From Cichorium intybus (lineage: Eukaryota > Streptophyta > Magnoliopsida > Asterales > Asteraceae), in the NCBI GenBank assembly GCA_023525715.1, contig CM042011.1, positions 2,143,501 through 2,207,500 of the forward strand: a DNA stretch of 64,000 bases, written 5' to 3'. The number at the start of each line of letters is the position of its first letter. Position 1 is the stretch's first letter. The position numbers and the translations under genes are program-made. The notes under the pieces were generated by a model. The model searched no databases. It was not told the DNA's origin and saw only the letters and a program-made list of their open reading frames with translations. Positions 21,932-35,266 of the stretch are shown piece by piece.

Positions 21932-23073
21932 TGTTGGGTTCTACAGAAGGAGAATAGCCCCAGCACCCAAGTTACATCATCCAAGAAATAAACAAAGAAC
22001 CAGGACTGATGTACCAAAAATAAAGCTCCAGCAAAAGAAAATTTGACTCTGGCATTTTATCAAACACATGGAGGGGAAACAAACAGAAACCGCAGAGTCA
22101 TTAGGAACTGCTTTACGCTACCTGTGAAGGGAAATCACAAAAGAATTGCAAAGCAGGAAAAACACAATCTAACAGAAGATATCACTGAGGCAATCAAAAG
22201 GAAAAATCAAACTAATAGCAAACCGAGAGACAGAAGACGAGGATGTGGAGAAGAATGCAGATGAACAGACAACAATGCAATAATCGGACCAGTCTTCGTT
22301 CCTTTGAATCGGAGGTGGGAGTAGATGACATACTACTCGATCTCTGTGATGCTGGATCATAATTCATAAGTAACCATCTACAGGCTTGACTCACCGAGTC
22401 AAATCAGTGGGCTGAGTGGCACGAAACGGTTACAGATTTGGGTGAAGGACGTTTGGGGTTTGCTGCGGAGGTTTACCGGAGCTCGGAACAGGTTGGGGAA
22501 TGTCGAGAACTGGTCTTTTAGGTGGTGAAACAGTGAGTTGCAGGTTGGGTTTTGTTGAATCGATATAAGCTGGAAAATTGTTATTGAACTAAACGAAATG
22601 GTGCATATTTTTCTCAATGGCATCTACATGGCACATTGATGCCACCGGCATCACCATTCCGCGATGGAGGCATCGGCCATAGGCATTGGCCATCTACATA
22701 GGAATGCCGATGACTTTTCCTTCTCTCTTTTCTCTCTCTTCCTTTATTCTCTCTATCTCTCTCTTCTTTTAATTTAATATTAAATCTAAAAATAATAAAA
22801 ATGATGGTGGTATCCACCCTTCATTGTAGGCATCAAAATGTATTTTCGTAGGCATCCTACGTGGTGCCTATGTGGCAGCCGATGACGATGGTTTCATAGG
22901 CAACCACTCCGCTTAATCAATTTCAAAAATTTTATTGAAATGATCTTATTTCAAATGATTGTTATAATAACTGATCAAAATTTTTAAGCATGTTAAAAAA
23001 AATTATTATTATTAAAATTGACACAATAATTAATTTTGACAAACATAATGATCTTCGCAACACTTTTAAATTC
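21932..23073. other. 5' flank of the RT element and intergenic DNA
   Basis: 21932-22040 is probably the leader of the RT element. 22610-22910 is a GC-richer patch of repeated GGCAT/GATGCC words ending ACCACTCCGC|TTA, which looks like one end of a diverged PIF-type MITE, but I found no matching left end. The remainder is AT-rich and without features. Confidence 0.4.
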
Positions 23074-23297
23074 TAATTCGATAACATTATTCTTTATAAA
23101 ATAAAATTAATTTTTAGAAATATAAGGGTGCATGAAGTCATGTAATAAAATGGTGGTGCAATGTATCATGGTTTTGTTGGCTGTGTAATTCGATAACATT
23201 ATTCTTTATAAAACAAAATTAATTTTGAGAAATATAAGGGTGCATGAAGTCATGTAATAAAATGGTGGTGCAATGTATCATGGTTTTGTTGGCTGTG
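23074..23297. repeat. Tandem duplication, 112 bp x 2
   Basis: Copies at 23074-23185 and 23186-23297 are adjacent and nearly identical, with two or three base changes (for example AAAATAAAA versus AAAACAAAA). It is a recent head-to-tail duplication in otherwise non-coding DNA, just upstream of the SANT-like pseudogene. Confidence 0.93.
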
Positions 23298-23525
23298 GGT
23301 TCAACAAGAGAAGGCTGGGCGGTTTTATGATATGCTCTATCCCACACATTAGCCATTGAACGATTATATATTTAAAAAAAATTATTTATTTATTTTACCA
23401 TTATAAATACAACCTTCAACCATTTAAAAACCACACAACTCTTCTACATTCTTTTTAACATATTCAAACACACACACACACTCTCTCTCTAATCATATTC
23501 AAACATTTTTCCTCTTCAATTTCAA

Positions 23526-24440
23526 ATGGATTTTAGTCGTGACAAATCCAAAACGAAAAAAAAAACTTCTTCTCAAAGAAGAAACCATCAAGGCGATAAC
23601 AGTTCGTTAATTCTCGAAACTCAAATGCTCATTTTTCACAGATATCAACAATATCAACACCAACAACAAGAAATGACGATTATATCAAGACCACTGACAA
23701 GCGTATGACTAATTTGCATCGGTTCAAGATTACCCCCCCCCCTCTCTTCAGGTTATAGTCTCTTCCAACAAAATGTATCTCGATATTACATTCTCGATAC
23801 AATGCATTTTCGTGAACCCGGAAATCAAAACGACGAATCAAGTGACGAAACCGAACCCCCTTCTCAAAATCTAAACAACGAACCGAAACCCCAAAAAAAC
23901 CACAACCTAATGAATAACTTTTACCAACAACCATCGACCGAAAGAGAAGACGTGGCATTGGGAAAGGTATATATCAGTATTTCAAAAGACGGGGAACGTG
24001 GAAATTATCAACAAGTCGAGTTGTTTTGGGAGCTAGTACTGACGCATTTCAAGACGCAACTTCACGGTAGCAATCATACAAGGCATTAGGTAAACTCAAA
24101 ATGGAAGGATACGTACGGGAAAGTCAACACGTTAAACAACATCTACAACAAGTGCAACATGCGTGCTAGCAGGAGAGCGGATGTCAATGTTTACAGTCAA
24201 CACATAATGAGTTTCACAAACTCAACCATAAACGTTTTTCACATTTGGCCGCATGTAAAATTCTAAAAACCCATGCCAAATGGCTTGCGGGTTAAAGAAA
24301 TGGGTAACCACCCCGCCCCCCTCCAAATCATTTATAAAAAAAGGAGCAAAATATCTGACTCTAACATGTACACCACATCCACCACCACATCTGCGATAAC
24401 GAAAAGGGAAAAGAGCGGTAGACAGATGCCCATCATATGA
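23526..24440 (+). pseudogene. SANT/Myb-like PIF/Harbinger ORF1-type protein, decayed
   Basis: Several frames together resemble the plant family often labelled 'glutathione S-transferase T3-like', which derives from the DNA-binding ORF of PIF/Harbinger transposons. The Gln-rich N-terminus starts at 23526 with a stop at about 23706. A second frame (23802-24089) holds the SANT-like core 'EREDVALGKVYISISKD...GNYQQVELFWELVLTHF'. After a shift, 'KWKDTYGKVNTLNNIYNKCN' (24101 on) and 'KKRSKISDSNMYTTSTTTSA' (about 24338-24400) are the expected downstream blocks. Frameshifts and stops make it non-functional. Confidence 0.68.
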
Positions 24441-24558
24441 TGAAATCAGAACCATCATCAATAAATTGGTTATCTCGTCAAAACTAATGAGAAAGGTGTG
24501 GAATTTAAGTAAGCTACCAAATGAAATTGCGTTTACCGGAGGAGTGGTCGAAGAAAAA

Positions 24559-24826
24559 AGCACTAATATAAAAGGAGGAGTTACAGACGATCAAAGCAAG
24601 ACGTTTCAAAAAGGATTTATAGTTCTTTCTCCAGCTGCATGAGCATTTGATTAGATGACAGTAGAATGCAGTTCTCACTCACAAGCGAAAAAAGCACTAA
24701 TCTAAACGGAGGAGTTATAGACGATCAAAGTAAGACGTTTTAAAAAATATTTATAGTTCTTTCTCTAGCTGCATGAGCATTTGATTGGATAACAGTTGAA
24801 TGCAGTTCTCGCTCGCAAGTGGGAAC
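24559..24826. repeat. Tandem duplication, about 134 bp x 2
   Basis: Units begin AGCACTAAT at 24559 and 24693 and share most bases through 'TTTATAGTTCTTTCTC.AGCTGCATGAGCA'. The copies have diverged by roughly a tenth, so the duplication is older than the one at 23074. Confidence 0.85.
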
Positions 24827-25183
24827 TAGCACTGATTCATGGTTGAGAGTTTTTGATTTTTTTTTAATATTTTAATTTCGTTTTTATAATGTTAATTATT
24901 GTTTTTAGGATTTGAATTTCGGTGTGTAATAGTGTGTTTTCTTAAATGAAATGTTACTTCTATTTTGGTTTTATTTATTTAATTTTAAGATTTTACAATT
25001 ATCTAAACAAAATTATGTGAGTTGTGAAATATGGGTTATGTTGTAGGTCGGGAAATATAGAAGTAAGAATTAAGATGAGAAGGAATAGATGTGGCGCTTA
25101 TGTGACAAGTGGGTTGAAAGAGTTCCAAACAAGGGTTCCCGCACCCTAATGATTTTGACGTTTTGTAAAACTATGTTTCATTA
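24827..25183. other. Intergenic
   Basis: AT-rich 3' flank of the SANT-like pseudogene. I see no feature. Confidence 0.4.
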
Positions 25184-25451
25184 GAGCATCTACAATAAGA
25201 GATTTTTAAATTTAAAAAACTCTTAAAAATGGAAAAGCTATAGTGAGAGTTTTTTCAATTCAAAAGTTTCTCAATGAACTTGTTAATTAAGAAGCTCTTA
25301 CAAAAAGTTTTTTAGTTATTATGGAGGTCTCTTATCTTTTTAACCAATTGTATTTAGAGAACATACAAACAATCAAAATATAAAGCATATCGAAAAAGTT
25401 ATTCTATAGTAAAAAAACAATTAGCTTTTTATTTATTTATTGTGGATGCTC
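25184..25451. mobile_element. MITE with 3-bp TTA duplication (PIF/Harbinger, Tourist-like)
   Basis: The 268-bp element has termini GAGCATCTACAATAA and, as reverse complement of the right end, GAGCATCCACAATAA. Both flanks are TTA (25181-25183 and 25452-25454), the target choice of PIF/Harbinger elements. The interior is T/A-rich, with self-complementary AAACTCTTA/TAAGAGTTT words. It has no coding capacity. Confidence 0.8.
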
Positions 25452-25454
25452 TTA

Positions 25455-26218
25455 TAAGTGAAGCCTGACGTTCCTTTCGAAGTATATGTCATGTAAGCTA
25501 AAAAGAAACTACGGGTTACCGAAGACTAGGAAGTATATAATAGTGTGTATGTTTCAATTTGGGTCATATTAGTCTATAGTACCTCATTTAAAATGTTTTT
25601 GAATGTGACGTATTGTGGTATTTTAGATCTTGGTTTAATTAGCAGCTAGTTATATATTTTAGTTGTTGAGTTACATCACAATTTTACAATCCAAACTAGT
25701 TGCTATGACTCCATTTGGCAAGAATAACAATTATTAAATTTAAAAAATAAAAATAAAAAATAAAATAAAATAAAAAACTCCAAAACCAGCTGCAACAAGA
25801 ATCAAGACACGCCAACCTCAAAACACACATACTCATCAAACTCTTCATTCTTTTCGCATAATTCTCCAACAACAATCCAAGAATCATGCTGTCATCAACT
25901 CTTTCAATGTTCTTTTCTTGATTCCACCGTCACACTTGTCATTCACAATTCACAAACACTTTTAAAAATCAAGATCCAAAGAACCAAAAACCCTTCAAGA
26001 TCAAAACGCTGATTGAATAAAAATATCAAATAAATTCAAAATTTCCTAATATATCAAGAGGGAGGCGTACATCAATAATAGCCGTTAATAAACAAACACG
26101 CCATTAAACCACCCTCAACTAACAAATAAATGGAGAAGAGAGTCTCTATATACATACATCATCAACTCATCTAACTCTATAACCATTTAAAAATAAAAAA
26201 CATATAATCATCCAAGTT
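25455..26218. other. Intergenic and 3' flank of the GT17 gene
   Basis: A/T-rich, with A-rich low-complexity DNA at 25730-25790. No gene is seen. The part next to 26218 is probably the 3' UTR of the minus-strand glycosyltransferase gene. Confidence 0.4.
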
Positions 26219-27809
26219 TCAACCACTTTCTCTCAAACAGTTCCCAGGTAACAAAAACCTGTAATCACTCGCTTTTTCAAGAAGATGTGCAGGAAGATGA
26301 ACTGCAGAATAAGAATGTGGAATGGGTCCCATTTTCCCGATAATTTCCTTAAAAGTATACTCTTCTGGTAACATGTCAAAAAGATCCGCCCCTTTGCATA
26401 TCACTTTCTGGACCCGATCCGGGTTCAAAAACTTCTTGAACCTTACTCTGTCGAAATGGCTGTAGGCTTTCATCTTGAAGATGAACTCGCTGATGTGGCG
26501 GAAACAAAAGCTACAGTGCCAACCTGCATCTGCTAATATCACGTCAGATTGACGGAAATGAGCGTATGTTGTTGTACCGGATTTGTATCTGTGAGCAGAT
26601 GCCCGCCAGCTGTTGTTATCTGAAAAAAACTCGAATGAATACAAGTAGTTTTTCAGACGGAGATGAAGAACAGGAGGTATGTCGTCACACCATCTTAGAA
26701 GATTGATGGTGTGTCGACTTGGAATTTCGTCGACATCTGACATGATTAGCAAATCGTCGTCTTCAATCCCGGCTTTTTTTAGTAGATAATCGAGCACCAC
26801 TCGTTGATACGCCTCTTCAACGAACGGGTTTTCCTTTTTGTGAAATCTTCCCGGAATCATTCCGTAGGTTAACCTCGGTTCTACAAATTTGAACTGTTCA
26901 CGGTGGCCGGCAAACACTAGGGGTTTAGGTAAGCCGGTGAAGGTGGAGTTTGATTCGAGGAGGACGAATTCTGTAACGTAAGGGTATAATTCGTGCCATC
27001 GTATTGTGAGGAGGTCGACTTCGTTGCTGAATAAGACGGCGTCGAATACGCGCCTTGGAAACTCGCGGGTTTTCCATCCGTGAAGCTTGCAGAGATTCTC
27101 CATTGATACGTTTTCGTGATAGTAATGAGGGATTTCGTGAAATGGTTTTGGTGGTGATTCCCATAGTGGACGCAAGAAGTAGGAGATTTTTTGACCGTGA
27201 ACGTACAATCCGAAGATGACGGTTGGTACCAAAACGAAGACAAATATTAGGGTTTTCAGATCTAATCCGCGTAGAATGCAACGAACTCTTGACATGGTTG
27301 AAGATATCGCAGAATCCTGCAAACCAAATACCACATTTACGTTAATCGTAAGCATAAAACAGAAGCATATGAAGAACAATGAGTGAAAGCAATATCAAAT
27401 CCATGATCATTTAGCTTACAGAATTTGGGGCAAAACTGAACGGAGGAGAGAGAATGAATTTTCAATTACGAATTTCAACAATCGAGACCCCAACCTCCAC
27501 ACGTTAAAAGGTGGAAAAAGACAACTTTTTTACATTATAAAACTAAAAGAGTCTCGAAACCTAATTTTTAAATTGACAGCTAAAAAGGCTTTTTAATTTT
27601 TAATTCTAGTTTCAACAACGTTAATTCTTTCTGCAAACAAGAAGAAATCGATTATACCTAAAATCGCAATGCGATCGGCAAATCGAGGATTCCTGAATTG
27701 CTATGAACGTAAAACGAATTTAATAAACTTGTAGAATTACCTCATCGCAAACATCGCCGCAGATATCATCGGATTTTTTTGAACAGTAGCGAGATCCCCC
27801 TTCTGCCAT
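26219..27809 (-). CDS. Glycosyltransferase family 17 protein (beta-1,4-mannosyl-glycoprotein GlcNAc-transferase-like)
   Basis: Two exons, 27809-27741 and 27316-26219, flank a 424-bp intron. Exon 1 encodes 23 residues ('MAEGGSRYCSKKSDDICGDV'), matching the short Cys-rich start I know from plant GT17 proteins, and it joins in phase to 'DSAISSTMSRVRCILRGLDLK'. The 388-residue product is a type II membrane protein: cytoplasmic tail, one membrane segment (45-62), then the GT17 domain from about 74 to the C-terminus. Visible blocks are 'HYYHENVSMENLCKLHGW', 'RRVFDAVLFSNEVDLL', the probable metal-binding 'DVDE' (217-220), 'AHFRQSD' and 'GWHCSFCFRH'. By homology to mammalian MGAT3 it would work in the Golgi. 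The acceptor in plants is not established. An in-frame ATG in exon 2 (27295) would allow a shorter product. Confidence 0.93.
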
Positions 27810-28525
27810 CAAATAAACTTTATCGAGGAACTTTGATAAATGAAACGCCATTTCGAAGCCTGAATTTCCAATCGATTATACAAATATATCACCGCCGAAT
27901 CAACTTACAATCCAATTCTACACACGCCTTATCCCTCTCACGATTTCGAATCAGGCAACAACCAAAAAAAATGGGGTATTTTGATCATTGAGGGCAAGAA
28001 GAATCGGGATTAGATAACCCTAGATTGCTGCGATCCAATTGAAGAGATGACTTCGCAAATTTATACAAAAAAACAAAGCAGAATTGAGAATCAATAGTCT
28101 TTCTTTCTGAGTAAACGGGTGACCGGATCGTCTTTGTCTTCTAACTCTCTCTTTCCTGTAAATTACACCATGAATATACATACATTTGGATGAAATGTTA
28201 TCTAATGGTGGTATATATACATGGAATTTGATACGGAATATTTGTTGGAATTGACGAAATTGACCTTGGTGCTGGAGTTTACCATTTCCTATAAGTTATT
28301 TGTTTATTCCAAATTGATAAACCGATTACTAAACGTCTAAACCCTTGTTTGACAACGTCTTTATATTTTATGTTCACCAAGCATTATGAGTTGGAATTAT
28401 ATTGTTTTTAAGCAAACCGTTGTGTCATATTAGGATTAAATTAGCATATAAGATCTTATATATATAGCAATCATAAGTTGTCTTTTATTTTATAAAACCT
28501 GAAGATATGATTGTAGATTTATTAA
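27810..28525. other. 5' flank of the GT17 gene
   Basis: The leader and promoter of the minus-strand GT17 gene lie at its right side (27810 upward). The rest is AT-rich and featureless up to the inverted-repeat element at 28526. Confidence 0.4.
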
Positions 28526-29818
28526 GGGAAAATGACTTATTAAGGTAACCAACTATTTGATTTATTTACGTTTAGTCACTTTTTTCGTGTTTTTTGTCAT
28601 TAAACTATCTATTTTGTTCAGTATACATCCTTATGACCTGGATAGCAGGTTATAACCTAATTGACATCTACGTGGCAAATAGGTGGCATCTATATGACTT
28701 TTAAGGGTAGGGAAAATGACTTATAAGGCTACACGGAGTGGTGGCCAATGGCCAACGAATGACTAACAAGTTTTTGTGGGTTGGCAGCCATTGGCCATTT
28801 TGTAGGCAGTGGTGGCCAATGGCCAAGGAGATTTTTTTTTAATGGATATTGAAAAACTCACAGCCATTTTGGCCGTTGGCATCTCGCCAATAGGCTGGCG
28901 ATGGAGGATGGCGAGGCGGTTGGCGAATGGATCGGTTGTGGTATTGGCGACTCGCCAAGAGGTTTGGCGACCCTCTTGGCGAGGGTTACTCCGTCCAGCC
29001 TAAGGGTAAGCATCCATTTGATTTGTTCACATTTGATCACTTTCCTTTTTTATTCGTGCTTTATTTGTCATTAAACTATTTATATTGTTCAACCTAAATC
29101 CTTATGACCGGCAATAACAAGTAGTGTCGGTTTAATCACTTAATGTCGTAATACAACTATTACGTGGGTTGATTACGTGTATCATCACCCTTATACCTCA
29201 TTTTCCCTTTTAAGAAAACACTTGGGTTTTTTTATTTTTGGACTCGGTCGTGTAGCATGCTTAATGATTCGTTTGATTTATCAATTTGTCATTCATATTT
29301 TACAGATTTATCGGTATTTTGTAGTTTGCTATAAAGTGATTAAGTGACAATTTTCAATGGGAAGATATGTATTATAGGCATTATATACTTCCTCGTTGTG
29401 TGTCTGTATAATGTGATAGGATACAAATTTCAGGGGTGAGAACATTGCTACACGTAATACTTGTATTATGATATTAAGTGATTAAACTGACACTACTTGT
29501 TATTGTCAGTTATAATGATTTAGGTTGAACAATATAAATAATTTAATGGCAAATAAATCACGAATAAAAAAGGAATGTGATCAAACGTGAATAAGGCAAA
29601 TAGTTGGTTACATTTATAAGTCATTTCCACTACCCACTAAAGTCGCGTAGATGCCACATATTTGTCACGTAGATATCAATTAGGCTGTATCCTGCTATTC
29701 GAGGTCATATATATGTATCATGAACAAAATAAATAGTTTAATGGAAAATAAAACATGAAAAAAAATGACTAAACATGAACAAATCAAATAATTGATTACA
29801 CTAATAAATATTTTACCC
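28526..29818. mobile_element. Long inverted-repeat (foldback/MULE-like) element, with a nested MITE
   Basis: The left arm (28526 to about 29190, excluding the MITE) and the right arm (about 29420-29818) are diverged reverse complements along their whole length. For example, the 'ATTGTTCAACCTAAATC' and 'TAGTGTCGGTTTAATCACTTAAT' stretches of the left arm have near-identical inverse copies in the right arm. Ends are GGGAAAATG...ATTTTACCC. Possible 8-9 bp flanking duplications (about 28518-28525 and 29819-29826) match only in part. No transposase is present. Without the MITE and its duplication the element is about 1.02 kb. Confidence 0.72.
28727..29000. mobile_element. PIF/Harbinger-type MITE, copy 1 (274 bp)
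   Basis: Ends are GGCTACACGGAGT and the reverse complement of ACTCCGTCCAGCC. Flanks are TAA on both sides (28724-28726 and 29001-29003). The interior repeats TGGCCA/TTGGCGA words. It is inserted into the left arm of the inverted-repeat element, whose sequence resumes right after the duplication. A second copy is at 45510-45795. Confidence 0.88.
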
Positions 29819-32052
<2,234 letters not shown>

Positions 32053-32524
32053 CGAGTGGGACCCCGTGCTCCGCACGGGTTCGAAATGCTGGAGCACGGG
32101 TCCGGATATATGTAAAAAAAGAGCGTACTTTCTTTGGTTTGTTTATTATAGCGATATACTTTCATTAATTTGTTTATTATAGCAATTTTCTAAAATAAAT
32201 AACGCTTAAATGCAAGAAGTTAGAAAGTACTTTCATTGACTTTGATATTTTTCCTTATTAACCGTCAAAAAAGGTATAAATAAAAAAAGTTATAAGAAAA
32301 TGACAATCAAACTGAATTCCTTCCACCAACCCCTAGGAACGGTGAAATTCATCAAAAACAAAATTTAAAGAAATCTGACGGAATGGAATCATGTCCATTT
32401 CACAATGAAACACACAATGGAATGGAAGCTCGAATTCCAGTTCTGCCCGAATCCACAAACCCAACCTGTCATCCAATTTGAAAACGGTATAAATCAGCAC
32501 AGTAATAGTAGAAGATAATGATAC

Positions 32525-32578
32525 CTGCCTGCCATCAGGACGGCCATATTTTTCAAAATTCTCACGTGACAATTGGTC
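32525..32578 (-). pseudogene. Captured exon piece of an ERdj2/SEC63-like J-protein gene
   Basis: Eighteen codons read DQLSRENFEKYGRPDGRQ and end at a good splice donor (CAG|GTATC). SRENFEKYG-PDGRQ is the end of the J domain in plant SEC63/ERdj2 proteins, the ER translocon partner of BiP, and an intron after GRQ is plausible there. The piece is short, so the parent gene is likely rather than certain. Sequence on the far side of the next possible acceptor is not recognisable. Confidence 0.55.
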
Positions 32579-34372
32579 AAAAAAGTCAACGTGGTTCAGG
32601 ATTTTTATCTGAATGAAAAGCCTCCTGTATGCCTTTTCAATTTAGTAAATTGCTATAAAAAACAATTAAATGAAAGTAAGTTGCTATAACAAACAATTAA
32701 ATGAAAGTAAGATTCAATAATAAACATTTAAGAGAAAGTAAGTTGTTATAAAAACAAATTAATGAAAGTAATTTGCTATAATAAATAACTTAATGAAAGT
32801 AAACTGCTAAAAACAACAGTTTTAGAAAAAAAAATTTAAGTAAATTACAATTTGGTCCTTAAGTCTATTTTTTTTTTTTTGTAGTTTTGGTCGCAATTAA
32901 TTGAAACTTGAAAGAAATCTTTATTCCACTTACTTTGGAAAATAATTCATCAAAGATGCTTGATTTTGTCCATGAAGAGTGTCCCTGCAACAATAATCCC
33001 ATAAAAAGTAACCTTTTTACCAAGATCAAAGGAAATTTGCCATTAAATTTGTGGCATGTCTATAACTGATAATTACTGCCATCAAATTTGTAACATGCTT
33101 GTACAAAATAAAAATGTAACCGGTGGCCGTCTTACCTACTAAAAATGTATAACAAAGTTGATTACTCGAAAACGTTTGCTTTGATGTTGGATTTTTAATG
33201 GCCTTATCCTCTTCCTGTATTGCCTCGAATACAGTTGGTTTGAGCTACATTATCTAATCAATCAATAAGGAAAAACATCTTATTAGTTTGGATAAATTTA
33301 AAATCTTGAAATCAAAACCATATAATTATCTATGAGAAGTAGGTTTAAAAAAGAAGAAGATGAAACCACCTTCATCTCATCTATCCTAATTTAATGTTCC
33401 TTATAGTTTTCTGAAAAGATTCCCAAGTGAAGACCTAGAAGCAACGAATGAAATGTGTGTTAAATCAATAAACAGAAGCCATTATGCAAACCTTTTTGTT
33501 TTCTTCATACCTTTTTGAAAAAATGAAATGAGGCATAAAAACTTGAAGATGATTTGTAGTAGTAAGCCATAAAAGAAGAATATAAGAGTTCTGAAGATGC
33601 TTCTTAAATCATAGAAGAAAAGGGAAGAAATGTGATAATTTATACTCTTCAACCTTAATGGTTTATTGAATGGCTTCAATTTCAGATTCAGTCTTTAATT
33701 TCAACTTTATTGGGTTTGAAATTTTGAGTCTGGGTTCGTGTTCTTTTATGGTGTAACCCGGGTCACGTAATAAGAATACTCTTCCAGTACATGTCCTATC
33801 GACGGATGGAGATTCCATAAGAAGCCGACTCTCCACCACTCCAACAGGGATATTCTCGTGTGTCACCGTTGGGATTATTGAGGCCGACGAATCTCAAAAG
33901 GTCGATTCAAAAACCGTTGGCAATATGGAAGCGATTATGAGATTGCGGTGTTCACACCATTGAAACCTACAAAAAACCCAAAATCAAAATCGACACTGAA
34001 ACTTCACACAAATCAAGTGAATTAAATCTGGTCACATCTCCGTAAACCTCGAAAGATTTCAAAACCCCCTTTTGTTGACATAAAAATTGAAAACTTGATT
34101 CACGATTGAAAATGCCATAGCATTGGTCAGGGCATGAATACGTGGCATATTGAAAACACCATAACAATCAAAATACTTAAGAGGATTAAAAATCGGTTTT
34201 TTATATAGTAACAAACAATTTTTTACCTTTCAAAGATGCTTATAAAACCATCTTATTTGACATCAGTAGGTTCAAAAAGGCTCACCAAGGGCTGCTCAAA
34301 AATACAAAACTTATAAGACAGCATTGTGAAAATATATGTTTAAAAAAACATATTTTTATTGTCAGAACTAAC

Positions 34373-34571
34373 CTGTATCAAATCCTGCTGAAATTAGAAT
34401 TATATCAGGTTTAAATTCTCTTGCAACTGGGATCAATATATGGTCCCAAACAGCAATATAATCAGCATCACCACATTTACCATTCTCCCATAGAACATTA
34501 ATATTATACCCTTCACCTTCTCCCTCACCCTTCATGCCAAATGAACCATCATCACTACATGGATAAGAAGT
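34373..34571 (-). pseudogene. Captured exon of a class II histone deacetylase gene (HDA5/HDA18-like)
   Basis: The 199-bp exon, with AG acceptor at 34572 and GT donor at 34372, encodes 66 residues. They include 'YPCSDDGSFGMKGEGEGEGY', 'NINVLWENGKCGDADYIAVW' and 'DHILIPVAREF.PDIILISAGFD', the core of the plant RPD3/HDA1 class II deacetylase domain close to HDA5/HDA18. The rest of the domain, including the catalytic His-Asp region upstream, is absent, so it cannot be an active enzyme. It lies inside the Helitron in the same sense. Confidence 0.88.
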
Positions 34572-34655
34572 CTGTAATTCATGCTTGCATTATTTATATA
34601 AACCGGATTGTTATTATTATTATCATTATGAACATTTGAAAATTTTATTATTTAC

Positions 34656-35266
34656 CTATGAACATAGAAGAACAGCACTTGAGAGTCCTTCCAGAATGGC
34701 AAATGTCAGCCTACTTTCCAGGATATCATCGAATGTCAATCCCTCCTTGAAATATTTTTCCACCACTCCACCAAACACAAACATGACCAAAGGAGACCAA
34801 TTACCTGATCAACAAAATCGAATTCATACCCTATCTTCAATCGCATAAATGAGCATTAGTTATTACCTAAAATTAACCAGAAAGCATGTCCATAAAGTAA
34901 TTAGAAAGCAAAAGTTGAAGTAAGAAAAAGAACACAAAATCAATAAAAATAATTGATTTTACGGCAAAGATTTGTTACCGTAAGCTTTTTGTTTTGTTGT
35001 AGAAAGAGCTTCACCATCAAATGGATCTAAATCCCCTCTGGATGTAATGATCCGACTGAAATTCGTATGCTCTGACAATTTGTCTCGCATTGCACTCTGA
35101 CTTCTTCTCTTTGCCGACAACTGCCAAATTGAAAGTTCCGTTCCGTCGTTTTAAATTGTATCGTAATTATTTTCTTCATCTATTTGGATATAGAAAAGAT
35201 TGGAAAAACCTGTTCACCGGTGAATTCCTCCGGGGCATCGGATTCCCTATCTTCTATTGCCGACAT
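34656..35266 (-). pseudogene. Captured three-exon gene 5' end, function not recognised
   Basis: Exons 35266-35210, 35120-34979 and 34804-34656 join in frame with GT..AG introns. They begin at an ATG ('MSAIEDRESDAPEEFTGEQ'), continue 'LSAKRRSQSAMRDKLSEH' and end with a hydrophobic stretch 'NWSPLVMFVFGGVVEKYF' before a TAG. The last exon also ends at a possible donor (TAG|GTAAAT). Introns and phase show it came from a real gene, but I do not recognise the family. An acidic N-terminus and one membrane-like segment can be seen. It sits at the 5' end of the Helitron and could start a chimeric transcript running on into the HDAC exon at 34571. Confidence 0.6.

Noticed and set aside
27317..27379. 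GT17 start within the intron
   Set aside because: The frame there opens with TTG inside the intron; the conserved first exon at 27809-27741 explains the start.
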